A DNA stretch of 64,000 nucleotides from Bradyrhizobium sp. B097 (GTDB lineage Bacteria > Pseudomonadota > Alphaproteobacteria > Rhizobiales > Xanthobacteraceae): NCBI RefSeq assembly GCF_038957035.1, contig NZ_CP152412.1:4274501-4338500 (forward strand). Direction: 5' to 3'. This document shows positions 58,355-64,000 of this stretch, one piece after another (the first letter of the stretch is position 1; each line of letters opens with the position of its first letter). The notes beneath the pieces are model-generated. The model searched no databases. It was not told where the DNA came from and saw only the letters and a list, made by a program, of their open reading frames with translations. The position numbers were made by a program, and so were the translations under genes.

Positions 58355-58759
58355 ATGCAGATCGACGGGCAATGCCATTGCGGGGCCGTGACCTATCAGG
58401 CCGAGATTGATCCCGAACGGGTGTCGATCTGCCATTGCACGGACTGTCAGGCGCTGACTGGCTCGCCCTATCGCGTCACGGTGATCTGCGCCGCCGAGCA
58501 GGTCCGGCTGACCGGAGGTGTGCCGAAGATCTACAGCAAGCGGGGCGACAACGGCGGGATCCGCTTCCAGCACTTCTGCGCCGATTGCGGTTCCCCGCTG
58601 TTCACCAGTGGCGAGGATGACGGTCCCGATGATTGGGGCATCCGCTGGGGCAGCATTCGCCAGCGCGGCGAATTGACCCCGCGACGCCAGGTCTGGTGCC
58701 GCTCCGCCGCACCCTGGATCAATGATCTCAAGGGATTGCCGGCGCGGCCCAAGGATTGA
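58355..58759 (+). CDS. GFA family protein (glutathione-dependent formaldehyde-activating domain)
   Basis: A 134-residue CENP-V/GFA fold protein with zinc-binding cysteines: GQCHCGAVTYQAE, ICHCTDCQALTGSPYRVTVI and HFCADCGSPLFTSGE, the full set for two zinc sites. Named for a formaldehyde-activating relative, most members have unproven functions. ATG at 58355 has GGGAGA eight bases upstream. It is divergent from the gntR operon across the 200-base region holding the operator and precedes tRNA-Val. Confidence 0.9.
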   Translation: MQIDGQCHCGAVTYQAEIDPERVSICHCTDCQALTGSPYRVTVICAAEQVRLTGGVPKIYSKRGDNGGIRFQHFCADCGSPLFTSGEDDGPDDWGIRWGSIRQRGELTPRRQVWCRSAAPWINDLKGLPARPKD

Positions 58760-58780
58760 AGCTTTGCGATCCTTGCGATC

Positions 58781-58810
58781 TTGCGCCCGAGGGGCGGGCG
58801 AGGCTAAAGA
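58781..58810 (+). promoter_or_regulatory. Predicted tRNA-Val promoter
   Basis: TTGCGC (58781-58786) and TAAAGA (58805-58810) are 18 bases apart and end 13 bases before the tRNA, a plausible sigma-70 promoter. Confidence 0.5.
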
Positions 58811-58823
58811 GGCGCGCAGGTAA

Positions 58824-58900
58824 GGGCGGCTAGCTCAGCTGGTTAGAGCATCTCGTTTACACCGAGAGGGTCGGGAGTTCGAATCTCTCGCCGCCTACCA
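58824..58900 (+). tRNA. tRNA-Val (anticodon TAC)
   Basis: A 77-base tRNA with acceptor GGGCGGC pairing to GCCGCCT (one G-U), encoded CCA, D-arm GCTCAGCTGGTTAGAGC and anticodon arm TCTCG-TTTACAC-CGAGA, giving TAC (Val). Confidence 0.96.
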
Positions 58901-58983
58901 GCCTTCGCCCTGCGGGCTACGGCTCGGCAAGCCAGCCTTTGCGGATCGACCTATCCGCTTGTTCGGTTCGCAGGGCGAAGGCT
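58900..58983. repeat. Long inverted repeat abutting tRNA-Val
   Basis: AGCCTTCGCCCTGCG (58900-58914) and CGCAGGGCGAAGGCT (58969-58983) are perfect 15-bp arms. The 54-base loop contains a nested 6-bp inverted repeat (GCGGAT 58941-58946, ATCCGC 58953-58958). The outer arm begins at the last base of the tRNA CCA. It could be a terminator-like structure, a mobile palindromic unit or a small RNA. No T-tract follows. Confidence 0.7.
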
Positions 58984-59163
58984 GTCGCGCCGAAGCTCGA
59001 AGAGCGAAGGCGGACTGGTTCAAATCCCATCGCTGCTGTTCCCCGCGAGCTACGAGCGAAGGCGGACAAAAGTATGGCTCCCTTGATCATCATTCCTGCC
59101 GCTCAGGTTTGATGCCGACACCGCTGCAATGCTATTCTCTGCGCCTAACCGGGAACTTGATGC

Positions 59164-59457
59164 ATGCGCAAACTCGCCGCGATTTTTCTTCTCACCATGA
59201 TTGCCGGACCGGCATTGGCGCAGCAGGACCATGTTCAGCGCTATCGCGAAGAGATCGAGAAGTCGCCGGCGGATCTGGCCAACGAGGCGCGGCAGCAGCG
59301 CGCCTACCAGCGTGCGCTGAGCGGCGTGCCGGACCAGAAGCCGACCGACCCGTGGGGCATTGCGCGCAGCAATGACGGGCAGGCCGCCCCGAAGGGCAAT
59401 GCCGCGAAGACGCCTGCGCCGAAGCCGGCCAAGCCCACGAGCGCTGCCGCCAAATAA
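59164..59457 (+). CDS. Small secreted protein of unknown function
   Basis: A 97-residue protein with a Sec signal peptide (MRKLAAIFLLTMIAGPALAQ), a short charged mature domain (QDHVQRYREEIEKSPADLANEARQQRAYQRALSGVPDQKPTDPWG) and a low-complexity Ala/Pro/Lys tail (APKGNAAKTPAPKPAKPTSAAAK). This resembles small periplasmic proteins of Rhizobiales without assigned function. It is followed after 23 bases by a YciI gene on the same strand. Confidence 0.75.
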   Translation: MRKLAAIFLLTMIAGPALAQQDHVQRYREEIEKSPADLANEARQQRAYQRALSGVPDQKPTDPWGIARSNDGQAAPKGNAAKTPAPKPAKPTSAAAK

Positions 59458-59480
59458 TCCGAGAGAAGCGGGCCAGGTCG

Positions 59481-59786
59481 ATGAAGTATTACGTCTGCAA
59501 ACTGACCGGACCGCGCCCGACCTTCCCACAGGACATGACGCCGCAGGAAGCCGCCATCATGCAGGCGCATGTCGCCTATTGCGGCGAATTGCTGCAAGCC
59601 GGCAAGGCGCTGATCTTCGGGCCGGTGGCCGATCCCGCCGGCGTCTGGGGACTGGGCGTGCTGCAACTGGCTGACGATGCCGATCCGCAGGAGATCGTCA
59701 CCAACGATCCCGTCAGTAAGGCCAATGCCGGATTCACCTATCTGGTCACGCCGATGTTGCGCGCGGCCACGCGCGAGACTTGCTAG
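59481..59786 (+). CDS. YciI family protein
   Basis: A 101-residue YCII-related protein with a ferredoxin-like fold: MKYYVCKLTGPRPTFPQDMTPQEAAIMQAHVAYCGELLQAGKALIFGPVADPAGVWGLGVLQLADDADPQEIVTNDPVSKANAGFTYLVTPM. The conserved His (AHVAYCGEL) and Asp (TNDPVSKAN) of the family are present. Its activity is unknown. ATG follows GAGAAGC. It lies between the small secreted protein and a methyltransferase gene on the same strand. Confidence 0.87.
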   Translation: MKYYVCKLTGPRPTFPQDMTPQEAAIMQAHVAYCGELLQAGKALIFGPVADPAGVWGLGVLQLADDADPQEIVTNDPVSKANAGFTYLVTPMLRAATRETC

Positions 59787-59820
59787 GATCGGCGCAATTT
59801 CTCAACAAGGTTTGGATCGC

Positions 59821-60672
59821 ATGAACGCTGGCCATCCGCAAAACGCCGATCAGATTGCATACTGGAACGGGCCGGGCGGTCAGCGCTGGGCCTCCAGGCA
59901 GGCCGCGCAGGATATCGTGCTGCAGCCGGTGCTCGACCTCCTGATCGATCGCGCCGCGCCGAAGGCCGGCGAGCGCATCGTCGATGTCGGCTGCGGCAGC
60001 GGTGCCTCGACGAATGGGTTTGCGACCAGGGTGGGGCCGTCAGGCCATGTGTTCGGCGTCGACGTCTCCGGACCGATGCTGGAGCGGGCACGGCAAAGCA
60101 CGCCGAAGGATGCGCCGGTCACCTATGCGCTTGCCGACGCCACGGTCTATCCGTTCGATCCCGCAAGCTTCGATCTGTTGGCGTCGCGCTTCGGCGTGAT
60201 GTTCTTTGCCGATCCGGCGGTGTCGTTCGCCAATCTGCACAAGGCGCTGAAGCCGTCGGGCCGGCTCGCCTTCGCCTGCTGGCAGGAGCCGCGCGAAAAT
60301 CCGTTCTTCATGGCGCCGTTGCAGGCCGTCTACAAGCACGTGCCGAAGCTGCCGCAGCTTGGCCCCGAAGACCCCGGTCCGTTTTCGTTTGCGTCCGAAG
60401 CGCGCGTGAAGCGGATCCTCGGCGAAGCGGGGTTTTCCGGCATCGCGATGGAGGCCTGCCGGCTTGAGTTCGACGTTGCGATCGGGCGCGGAATCGATGC
60501 CGCCGTTCAGAGCGCGCTCGAGATCGGGCCCGCCAGCCGCGCACTGGAAGGACAACCGGATGACCTACGGGCCGCAGCCGTCATCTCGATCCACGAGGCG
60601 TTGACGTCGTTCGCGAAGGGCGATGCCGTGCTGCTGCCCGGCGCGATCTGGATCGTGACCGCGCGGGCCTGA
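59821..60672 (+). CDS. Class I SAM-dependent methyltransferase
   Basis: A 283-residue methyltransferase: ADQIAYWNGPGGQRWASRQ, then the SAM motif ERIVDVGCGSGASTNGFATRVGPSGHVFGVDVSGPMLERARQ, FDLLASRFGVMFFADPAVSFANLHKALKPSGRLAFACWQEPRENPFFMAPL (post-motif loop), as in UbiE/Methyltransf_11 proteins. The acceptor is unknown. The start is ATG at 59821. Its stop shares the 12-base palindrome GCCTGATCAGGC with the convergent pepT stop. Confidence 0.92.
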   Translation: MNAGHPQNADQIAYWNGPGGQRWASRQAAQDIVLQPVLDLLIDRAAPKAGERIVDVGCGSGASTNGFATRVGPSGHVFGVDVSGPMLERARQSTPKDAPVTYALADATVYPFDPASFDLLASRFGVMFFADPAVSFANLHKALKPSGRLAFACWQEPRENPFFMAPLQAVYKHVPKLPQLGPEDPGPFSFASEARVKRILGEAGFSGIAMEACRLEFDVAIGRGIDAAVQSALEIGPASRALEGQPDDLRAAAVISIHEALTSFAKGDAVLLPGAIWIVTARA

Positions 60673-60678
60673 TCAGGC
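60667..60678. other. Palindrome carrying both stop codons
   Basis: GCCTGATCAGGC is a perfect 12-base palindrome in which the TGA of the methyltransferase gene and the TGA of pepT (read on the other strand) abut. The convergent genes thus end at the same point with no spacer or terminator. Confidence 0.8.
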
Positions 60679-61929
60679 TTTCTCTTCCCAGATCATCGCC
60701 AGGTGCACGATGGTCTGCACCGCCTTCTCCATGTCCTGGCGGCTCACCCATTCGAGCCGCGAATGGAATGCGTGCTCGCCGGCGAAGATGTTCGGGCAGG
60801 GCAGTCCCATGAACGAAAGCCGCGAGCCATCCGTGCCGCCGCGGATCGAGGTTTTTACCGGCGATAGCCCGGCGCGCTCGATCGCCTCGATCGCATAGGC
60901 GACGATCTGGGGGTGGCGATCGATCACCTCTTTCATGTTGCGGTACTGCTGCTTGACCTCCATGCGATAGGTCGAGCGCGGATATCCCTTCATGACGTCC
61001 TGCACGATCTTCTCGAGCAGCGCTTCCTTTTGCTTCAGGCCTTGCTCGGTGAAGTCGCGGACGATGAAGTCGATCCGGGCATTCTCCAGCGCCCCGGAGA
61101 TTGCGACCGGATGCAGGAAGCCTTCCTTGCCTTCCGTGGTCTCGGGCGAACAGGTGTCCTTGGGCAGGCGATCGACGATGGCGGCCGCGATCTTGATCGC
61201 GTGCTCCATCTTGCCCTTGGCAAAGCCCGGATGGGTCGCGACGCCTTCGATGATGATGCTGGCGCCGTCGGCGGAGAAGGTCTCGTCCTCGATGTGGCCG
61301 GCGGTCTCGCCGTCCATGGTGTAGCCGAAATCGGCCCCGAGCTTCTTGATGTCGACCTTGTCGACGCCGCGGCCGATCTCCTCGTCCGGCGTGAACAGGA
61401 TCTTGATGGTGCCGTGCTTCACCTGCGGGTTGGTGACCAGGAAATGCGCGGCGTCCATGATCTCGGCGAGGCCGGCCTTGTTGTCGGCGCCGAGCAGGGT
61501 GGTGCCGTCGGTCGTGATGATGTCGTTGCCGATCTGGTCGGCCAGCGCTTCGTGCTCGACGGCGCGGATCACCTGCGAGGCATCGGCCGGGAGCACGATG
61601 TCGCCGCCGCGGTAGTTCTTCACGAGCTGCGGCTTGACGTTCTTGCCGGTGCAGTCGGGCGAGGTGTCCATGTGCGAGCAGAAGCAGATCACCGGCACCG
61701 TCTTGTCGGTGTTGGCCGGGATCGTCGCATAGACGTATCCGTGTGGATCGAGGTGCGCATCGGATATGCCCATCGCCTGCAGCTCGGCGACCAGTAGGCG
61801 GCCGAGATTCTTCTGCTTCTCGGTGGAAGGCGTGGTCGGTGAATCCGGGTCGGACTGGGTGTCGATCACGACATAGCGCAGGAAGCGCTCGGTGACGGTG
61901 TGCTTGAAATCGAGAGCCGGTACCAGCAT
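60673..61929 (-). CDS. pepT: Peptidase T (tripeptidase)
   Basis: A 418-residue M20 zinc aminotripeptidase: FLRYVVIDTQSDPDSPTTPSTEKQKNLGRLLVAELQAMG at the start, VICFCSHMDTSPDCTGKNVKPQ (H-x-D zinc ligands), LLGADNKAGLAEIM, FTPDEEIGRGVDKVDI (E-E catalytic pair), DGETAGHIEDETFSADGA, and IRGGTDGSRLSFMGLPCPNIFAGEHAFHSRLEWV at the end. All metal and catalytic residues are present. ATG at 61929 gives the expected N-terminus; upstream in-frame codons to 62010 run towards the HU terminator. Confidence 0.95.
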   Translation of the reverse strand: MLVPALDFKHTVTERFLRYVVIDTQSDPDSPTTPSTEKQKNLGRLLVAELQAMGISDAHLDPHGYVYATIPANTDKTVPVICFCSHMDTSPDCTGKNVKPQLVKNYRGGDIVLPADASQVIRAVEHEALADQIGNDIITTDGTTLLGADNKAGLAEIMDAAHFLVTNPQVKHGTIKILFTPDEEIGRGVDKVDIKKLGADFGYTMDGETAGHIEDETFSADGASIIIEGVATHPGFAKGKMEHAIKIAAAIVDRLPKDTCSPETTEGKEGFLHPVAISGALENARIDFIVRDFTEQGLKQKEALLEKIVQDVMKGYPRSTYRMEVKQQYRNMKEVIDRHPQIVAYAIEAIERAGLSPVKTSIRGGTDGSRLSFMGLPCPNIFAGEHAFHSRLEWVSRQDMEKAVQTIVHLAMIWEEKA

Positions 61930-62022
61930 GAAGACCGCGCAAGGATGGAGAACAGGAATCGGGCGCTCAGGCGAAGTTGGTTCGCGCAAGCAAAGCGCAT
62001 CGAGAGACAACTCTACAACAGA

Positions 62023-62066
62023 AAAGCGCCATTCCGGGGCCGCGTCACGAGCCGGAATGGCGCTTT
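62023..62066 (-). terminator. Hairpin after the HU gene
   Basis: AAAGCGCCATTCCGG and CCGGAATGGCGCTTT form a perfect 15-bp stem with a 14-base loop, 22 bases after the HU stop; TTTT ends the stem on the gene strand. It probably ends HU transcription. Confidence 0.75.
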
Positions 62067-62088
62067 GTCTTAACGGAGAGAGAAGACC

Positions 62089-62388
62089 TTAGACGGCTTC
62101 CTTCAGCTCCTTGGCGGCGCGGAAGGCGACCTTCTTGCTCGCCTTGATGTGGATCTGCTCGCCGGTCGCCGGGTTACGGCCCATGCGGGCGGCGCGCTTG
62201 CGAACCTGGAGGATGCCGAGGCCGACGATGCGAATCCGCTCGCCCTTCTTGAGGTGCTTGGTGATCCGGGTGACCATGTCGGTCAGGATCGCCTCGGCCT
62301 GCTTCTTGGACAGCTCCTGCTCTTCGGCGATGGCCGCCGCCAGGTGCTTCAGCGTGATCGTCGCCGGGGTCGCTGCCTTCTTCGCCAT
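62089..62388 (-). CDS. DNA-binding protein HU
   Basis: A 99-residue HU-type nucleoid protein: LKHLAAAIAEEQELSKKQAEAILTDMVTRITKHLKKGERIRIVGLGILQVRKRAARMGRNPATGEQIHIKASKKVAFRAAKELKEAV, with the G-F/L-G-x-F motif (VGLGIL) and the DNA-intercalating arm RMGRNPATGE. An N-terminal MAKKAATPATIT extension is typical of Bradyrhizobium. ATG at 62388 has AGGAGGG seven bases upstream; the open frame to 62649 is not coding. In many proteobacteria hup follows lon; here about 6 kb separates them. Confidence 0.96.
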   Translation of the reverse strand: MAKKAATPATITLKHLAAAIAEEQELSKKQAEAILTDMVTRITKHLKKGERIRIVGLGILQVRKRAARMGRNPATGEQIHIKASKKVAFRAAKELKEAV

Positions 62389-62720
62389 GTGTGGCCCTCC
62401 TCGTTGCTGAATGGCTGGATTGCTGCTTTCACGCGAATGGCGCGCCGTTCGCGTCGGGAAAATGCGTCCGGAAAAGTCCTGAAACCGCCGGTTCTGGGAA
62501 CGGGCAGCGCCGAGCCCGGCCACAGGAAACCCAGACGTATCAGGCCTTATTTGATTCGGGGCTTTGCTGACTACGCCGTTTCCCCTGAAAACAGGCGACA
62601 AAGTCGCACCCGTGGCGCGAAAATGCCCGCGCTGTGCAGGGCTCCGCAACGCGCTTGACTATCGGGATGCGGGCCTTTATGCCCTCGATCCTGCGCGGAT
62701 CAATCCGATGATCGGCATCC
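62389..62720. other. HU / tRNA-Asp intergenic region
   Basis: A 332-base region holding the HU promoter on one side and the tRNA-Asp promoter on the other. No gene or repeat is seen. Confidence 0.5.
62655..62683 (+). promoter_or_regulatory. Predicted tRNA-Asp promoter
   Basis: TTGACT (62655-62660) and TATGCC (62678-62683) are 17 bases apart and end 37 bases before the tRNA, a good sigma-70 promoter. Confidence 0.65.
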
Positions 62721-62797
62721 GCGGGAGTAGCTCAGTTGGTTAGAGCGCCGCCCTGTCACGGCGGAGGCCGCGGGTTCGAGTCCCGTCTCTCGCGCCA
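62721..62797 (+). tRNA. tRNA-Asp (anticodon GTC)
   Basis: A 77-base tRNA with acceptor GCGGGAG pairing to CTCTCGC (one G-U), encoded CCA, D-arm GCTCAGTTGGTTAGAGC and anticodon arm CCGCC-CTGTCAC-GGCGG, giving GTC (Asp). Such tRNA genes are frequent integration sites; the degraded sequence just downstream fits that, but no integrase or duplicated tRNA end is seen. Confidence 0.96.
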
Positions 62798-62939
62798 GTC
62801 TTATCAAGTACTTAGCGCAAGTTCCAGATTTCAGACGTGTCGCACGGAGCGCCGCTATGGCACTTTGGAGCGCCCCTGCTCGGGCTTGCCGGCACACATC
62901 CCGAGACGCAAAAGCAACCGCTCCGATGCTCGGGATCGT

Positions 62940-63125
62940 TCAGACGATTTCAACAGCTGGTTCACTCCCGACGATCGCATGATCTTCATTCACGCGCGCA
63001 ATCCGACATTCCGCTACGCCCGACACGATCAGCCAGGTTTCCGGCTTCGCTCCTTCTCCAATCACGACCGTTGCGTCCTGATCCGGCAGTGCCTGGAGCA
63101 CCTGGACTAGCTCGCGGACTTTCAT
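62940..63125 (-). CDS. Small conserved hypothetical protein
   Basis: A 61-residue protein of unknown function: MKVRELVQVLQALPDQDATVVIGEGAKPETWLIVSGVAECRIARVNEDHAIVGSEPAVEIV. The opening K-V-x-E-L-x-x-x-L-x-x-L-P-x-D-A-x-V-V-I resembles a group of small proteins common in phages and mobile regions. AGGA lies upstream of ATG at 63125; an ATG at 63131 is equally possible. It lies in the gene-poor stretch after tRNA-Asp. Confidence 0.55.
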   Translation of the reverse strand: MKVRELVQVLQALPDQDATVVIGEGAKPETWLIVSGVAECRIARVNEDHAIVGSEPAVEIV

Positions 63126-63482
63126 CGACATGCTTCCTGGAGGCCGACCAGCTGGCTCGCCTTTCACGCCAGCACGACATCGGCTGATGCGGTAGTGACT
63201 ATCGCCACCCAGACCAGCGAGAAACGGACGTACGTCAGGTCTCGGTTCGAGCGCGCAGCGTAATGCGCGAGCCTGACGTCAACCTTACTCTCGTGTCGCC
63301 GTTGCCGACAGTGGTCGCAACTCGTTTGAGCAGAAGCGACGTTCGCGGTTCCACCACCTTGCGGAACTCACACGCTTTCGATGGGTCTTAAAGTGCTGGA
63401 GTAAGCGAAGACAGTCAGGACATTCAAACGACGCGAGCGTGGGCGAGGGCTGACGAAGCGAACCTAACACGGAGGCGTGCCG
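63126..63482. other. Gene-poor region right of tRNA-Asp
   Basis: About 360 bases with several short open frames on both strands that show no recognisable protein pattern. No RNA gene or repeat was seen. It ends in a good ribosome-binding site (GGAGG, 63471-63475) for the frameshifted gene that follows. Confidence 0.45.
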
Positions 63483-63958
63483 ATGAATCGGAGTTCGTGG
63501 CTGAACGAATACTACAACGACGAACTGGAGTAAGCGGACGCTGCCTGCCGAAGGGGAGATACGACGCACTCAAATGGATCGATGATCCGTATCTGTGGAA
63601 CGTGCTGCCCTGGAAGGAATATCTTGGCTTCAAGGCGATCAAGGCCGCTATTCCTGATCCGCCTGACGCCGGCACCCAGAAAAACTGGAGCGGTCGTTCC
63701 GGGATGGAGTTGGGCGCCGCCGTCATCGAAACCTATCGCCTGTTGCACGATAAGCTCAGGCGGCATCTGGATAAGCCGTTCGAAGAATGCGCGATGCTGG
63801 ACTATGGTTGCCGCTGGGGCAGTGTGCTCCGGTACTTCATGAAGGATGTGCCGCTACGCAATCTGCATGGGTGCGATCCGCACAAGGGCATCATCCAGGT
63901 CGCGCAACGCTCCAACCCGCACGCCGACATCGTGTTTATCGTTCTCCGAAAGAAGTGA
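63483..63958 (+). pseudogene. Frameshifted SAM methyltransferase-like remnant
   Basis: ATG at 63483, seven bases after GGAGG, starts MNRSSWLNEYYNDELE and stops at 63533. The homologous reading seems to continue in another frame from about 63540: RCLPKGRYDALKWIDDPYLWNVLPWKEYLGFKAI, then MLDYGCRWGSVLRYFMKDVPLRNLHGCDPHKGIIQVAQRSNPHADI, a methyltransferase-type Rossmann start, and then ends abruptly (VFIVLRKK) before the rest of the fold. The SAM motif reads DYGCRWG with Arg in place of a glycine. A frameshift plus C-terminal truncation makes a pseudogene most likely; a short genuine gene starting at 63497 cannot be ruled out. Confidence 0.58.
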
Positions 63959-64000
63959 GGCCACAAGGTATCGGTGTTGCTTGGCCGCGGCGGTCGATCG

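Noticed and set aside
59016..59028. GGTTCAAATCCC, which looks like a tRNA T-loop
   Set aside because: No acceptor, D or anticodon arms can be folded around it, so a tRNA gene or clear remnant is not supported.
60581..61942. 453-codon minus-strand frame overlapping pepT
   Set aside because: A shadow frame of pepT; translation is Arg/His/Gly-rich with no motif.

Overview
The window is GC-rich chromosomal DNA of an alphaproteobacterium, most likely Bradyrhizobium or a close relative. The order of the tig, clpP, clpX and lon genes, a nadQ-nadABC cluster, glnB-glnA, a heme A synthase beside a DUF2842 gene, a HpnP-like B12 radical SAM protein and several families of palindromic intergenic repeats all point that way. 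No rRNA, CRISPR array, intact insertion sequence, integrase or prophage is visible. Most of the window is core or long-resident genome.

Layout. 1-10 kb: an exopolysaccharide region (partial sugar-phosphate transferase, GT4 glycosyltransferase, Wza-like export lipoprotein, and a divergent Wzz/GumC-like co-polymerase whose C-terminal ATPase-like domain has no P-loop). It continues, after an MFS/LysR pair, with a CelD-type acyltransferase and a polysaccharide deacetylase. 10-16 kb: ctaA, then the NAD de novo operon nadA-nadB-nadC with translationally overlapping genes, and its probable repressor nadQ directly upstream; two palindromic operators and a -35 box that contains the nadQ stop codon lie between them. 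16-22 kb: metY-like sulfhydrylase, CoA-binding protein, an enoyl-CoA hydratase-like protein, a thioesterase, rplM-rpsI and a diguanylate cyclase. 22-36 kb: an accessory stretch with an AI-2E-type permease, a glutamine amidotransferase, a large secreted HExxE protein, a hybrid histidine kinase, an M19 dipeptidase, two orphan solute-binding proteins, a haloalkane dehalogenase-like hydrolase and a DJ-1/AraC regulator divergent from a tautomerase. 36-43 kb: glnA and glnB (PII), the NAD(P)HX repair enzyme, and the B12 radical SAM protein. 43-49 kb: an SDR/LysR pair, a TPR protein, a protein of unknown function, a mandelate racemase-family enzyme and a multicopper-oxidase-fold protein that has lost most copper ligands. 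49-56 kb: tRNA-Leu and the protein quality-control block tig, clpP, clpX, lon. 56-64 kb: an MFS/GntR pair with a perfect inverted-repeat operator, a GFA protein, tRNA-Val, small proteins, a methyltransferase, pepT, HU, tRNA-Asp and a degraded right end with a frameshifted methyltransferase.

The best-supported functional links are NadQ repression of nadABC, PII control of glutamine synthetase, GntR autoregulation of an efflux operon, and Tig/ClpXP/Lon/HU proteostasis. The most unusual items are the copper-site-less multicopper oxidase fold, the HExxE secreted protein, and the regulatory palindromes. I do not see a clearly new multi-gene system. Starts were moved from the longest open frame to the codon with the best ribosome-binding site or family-typical N-terminus; doubtful cases are noted.
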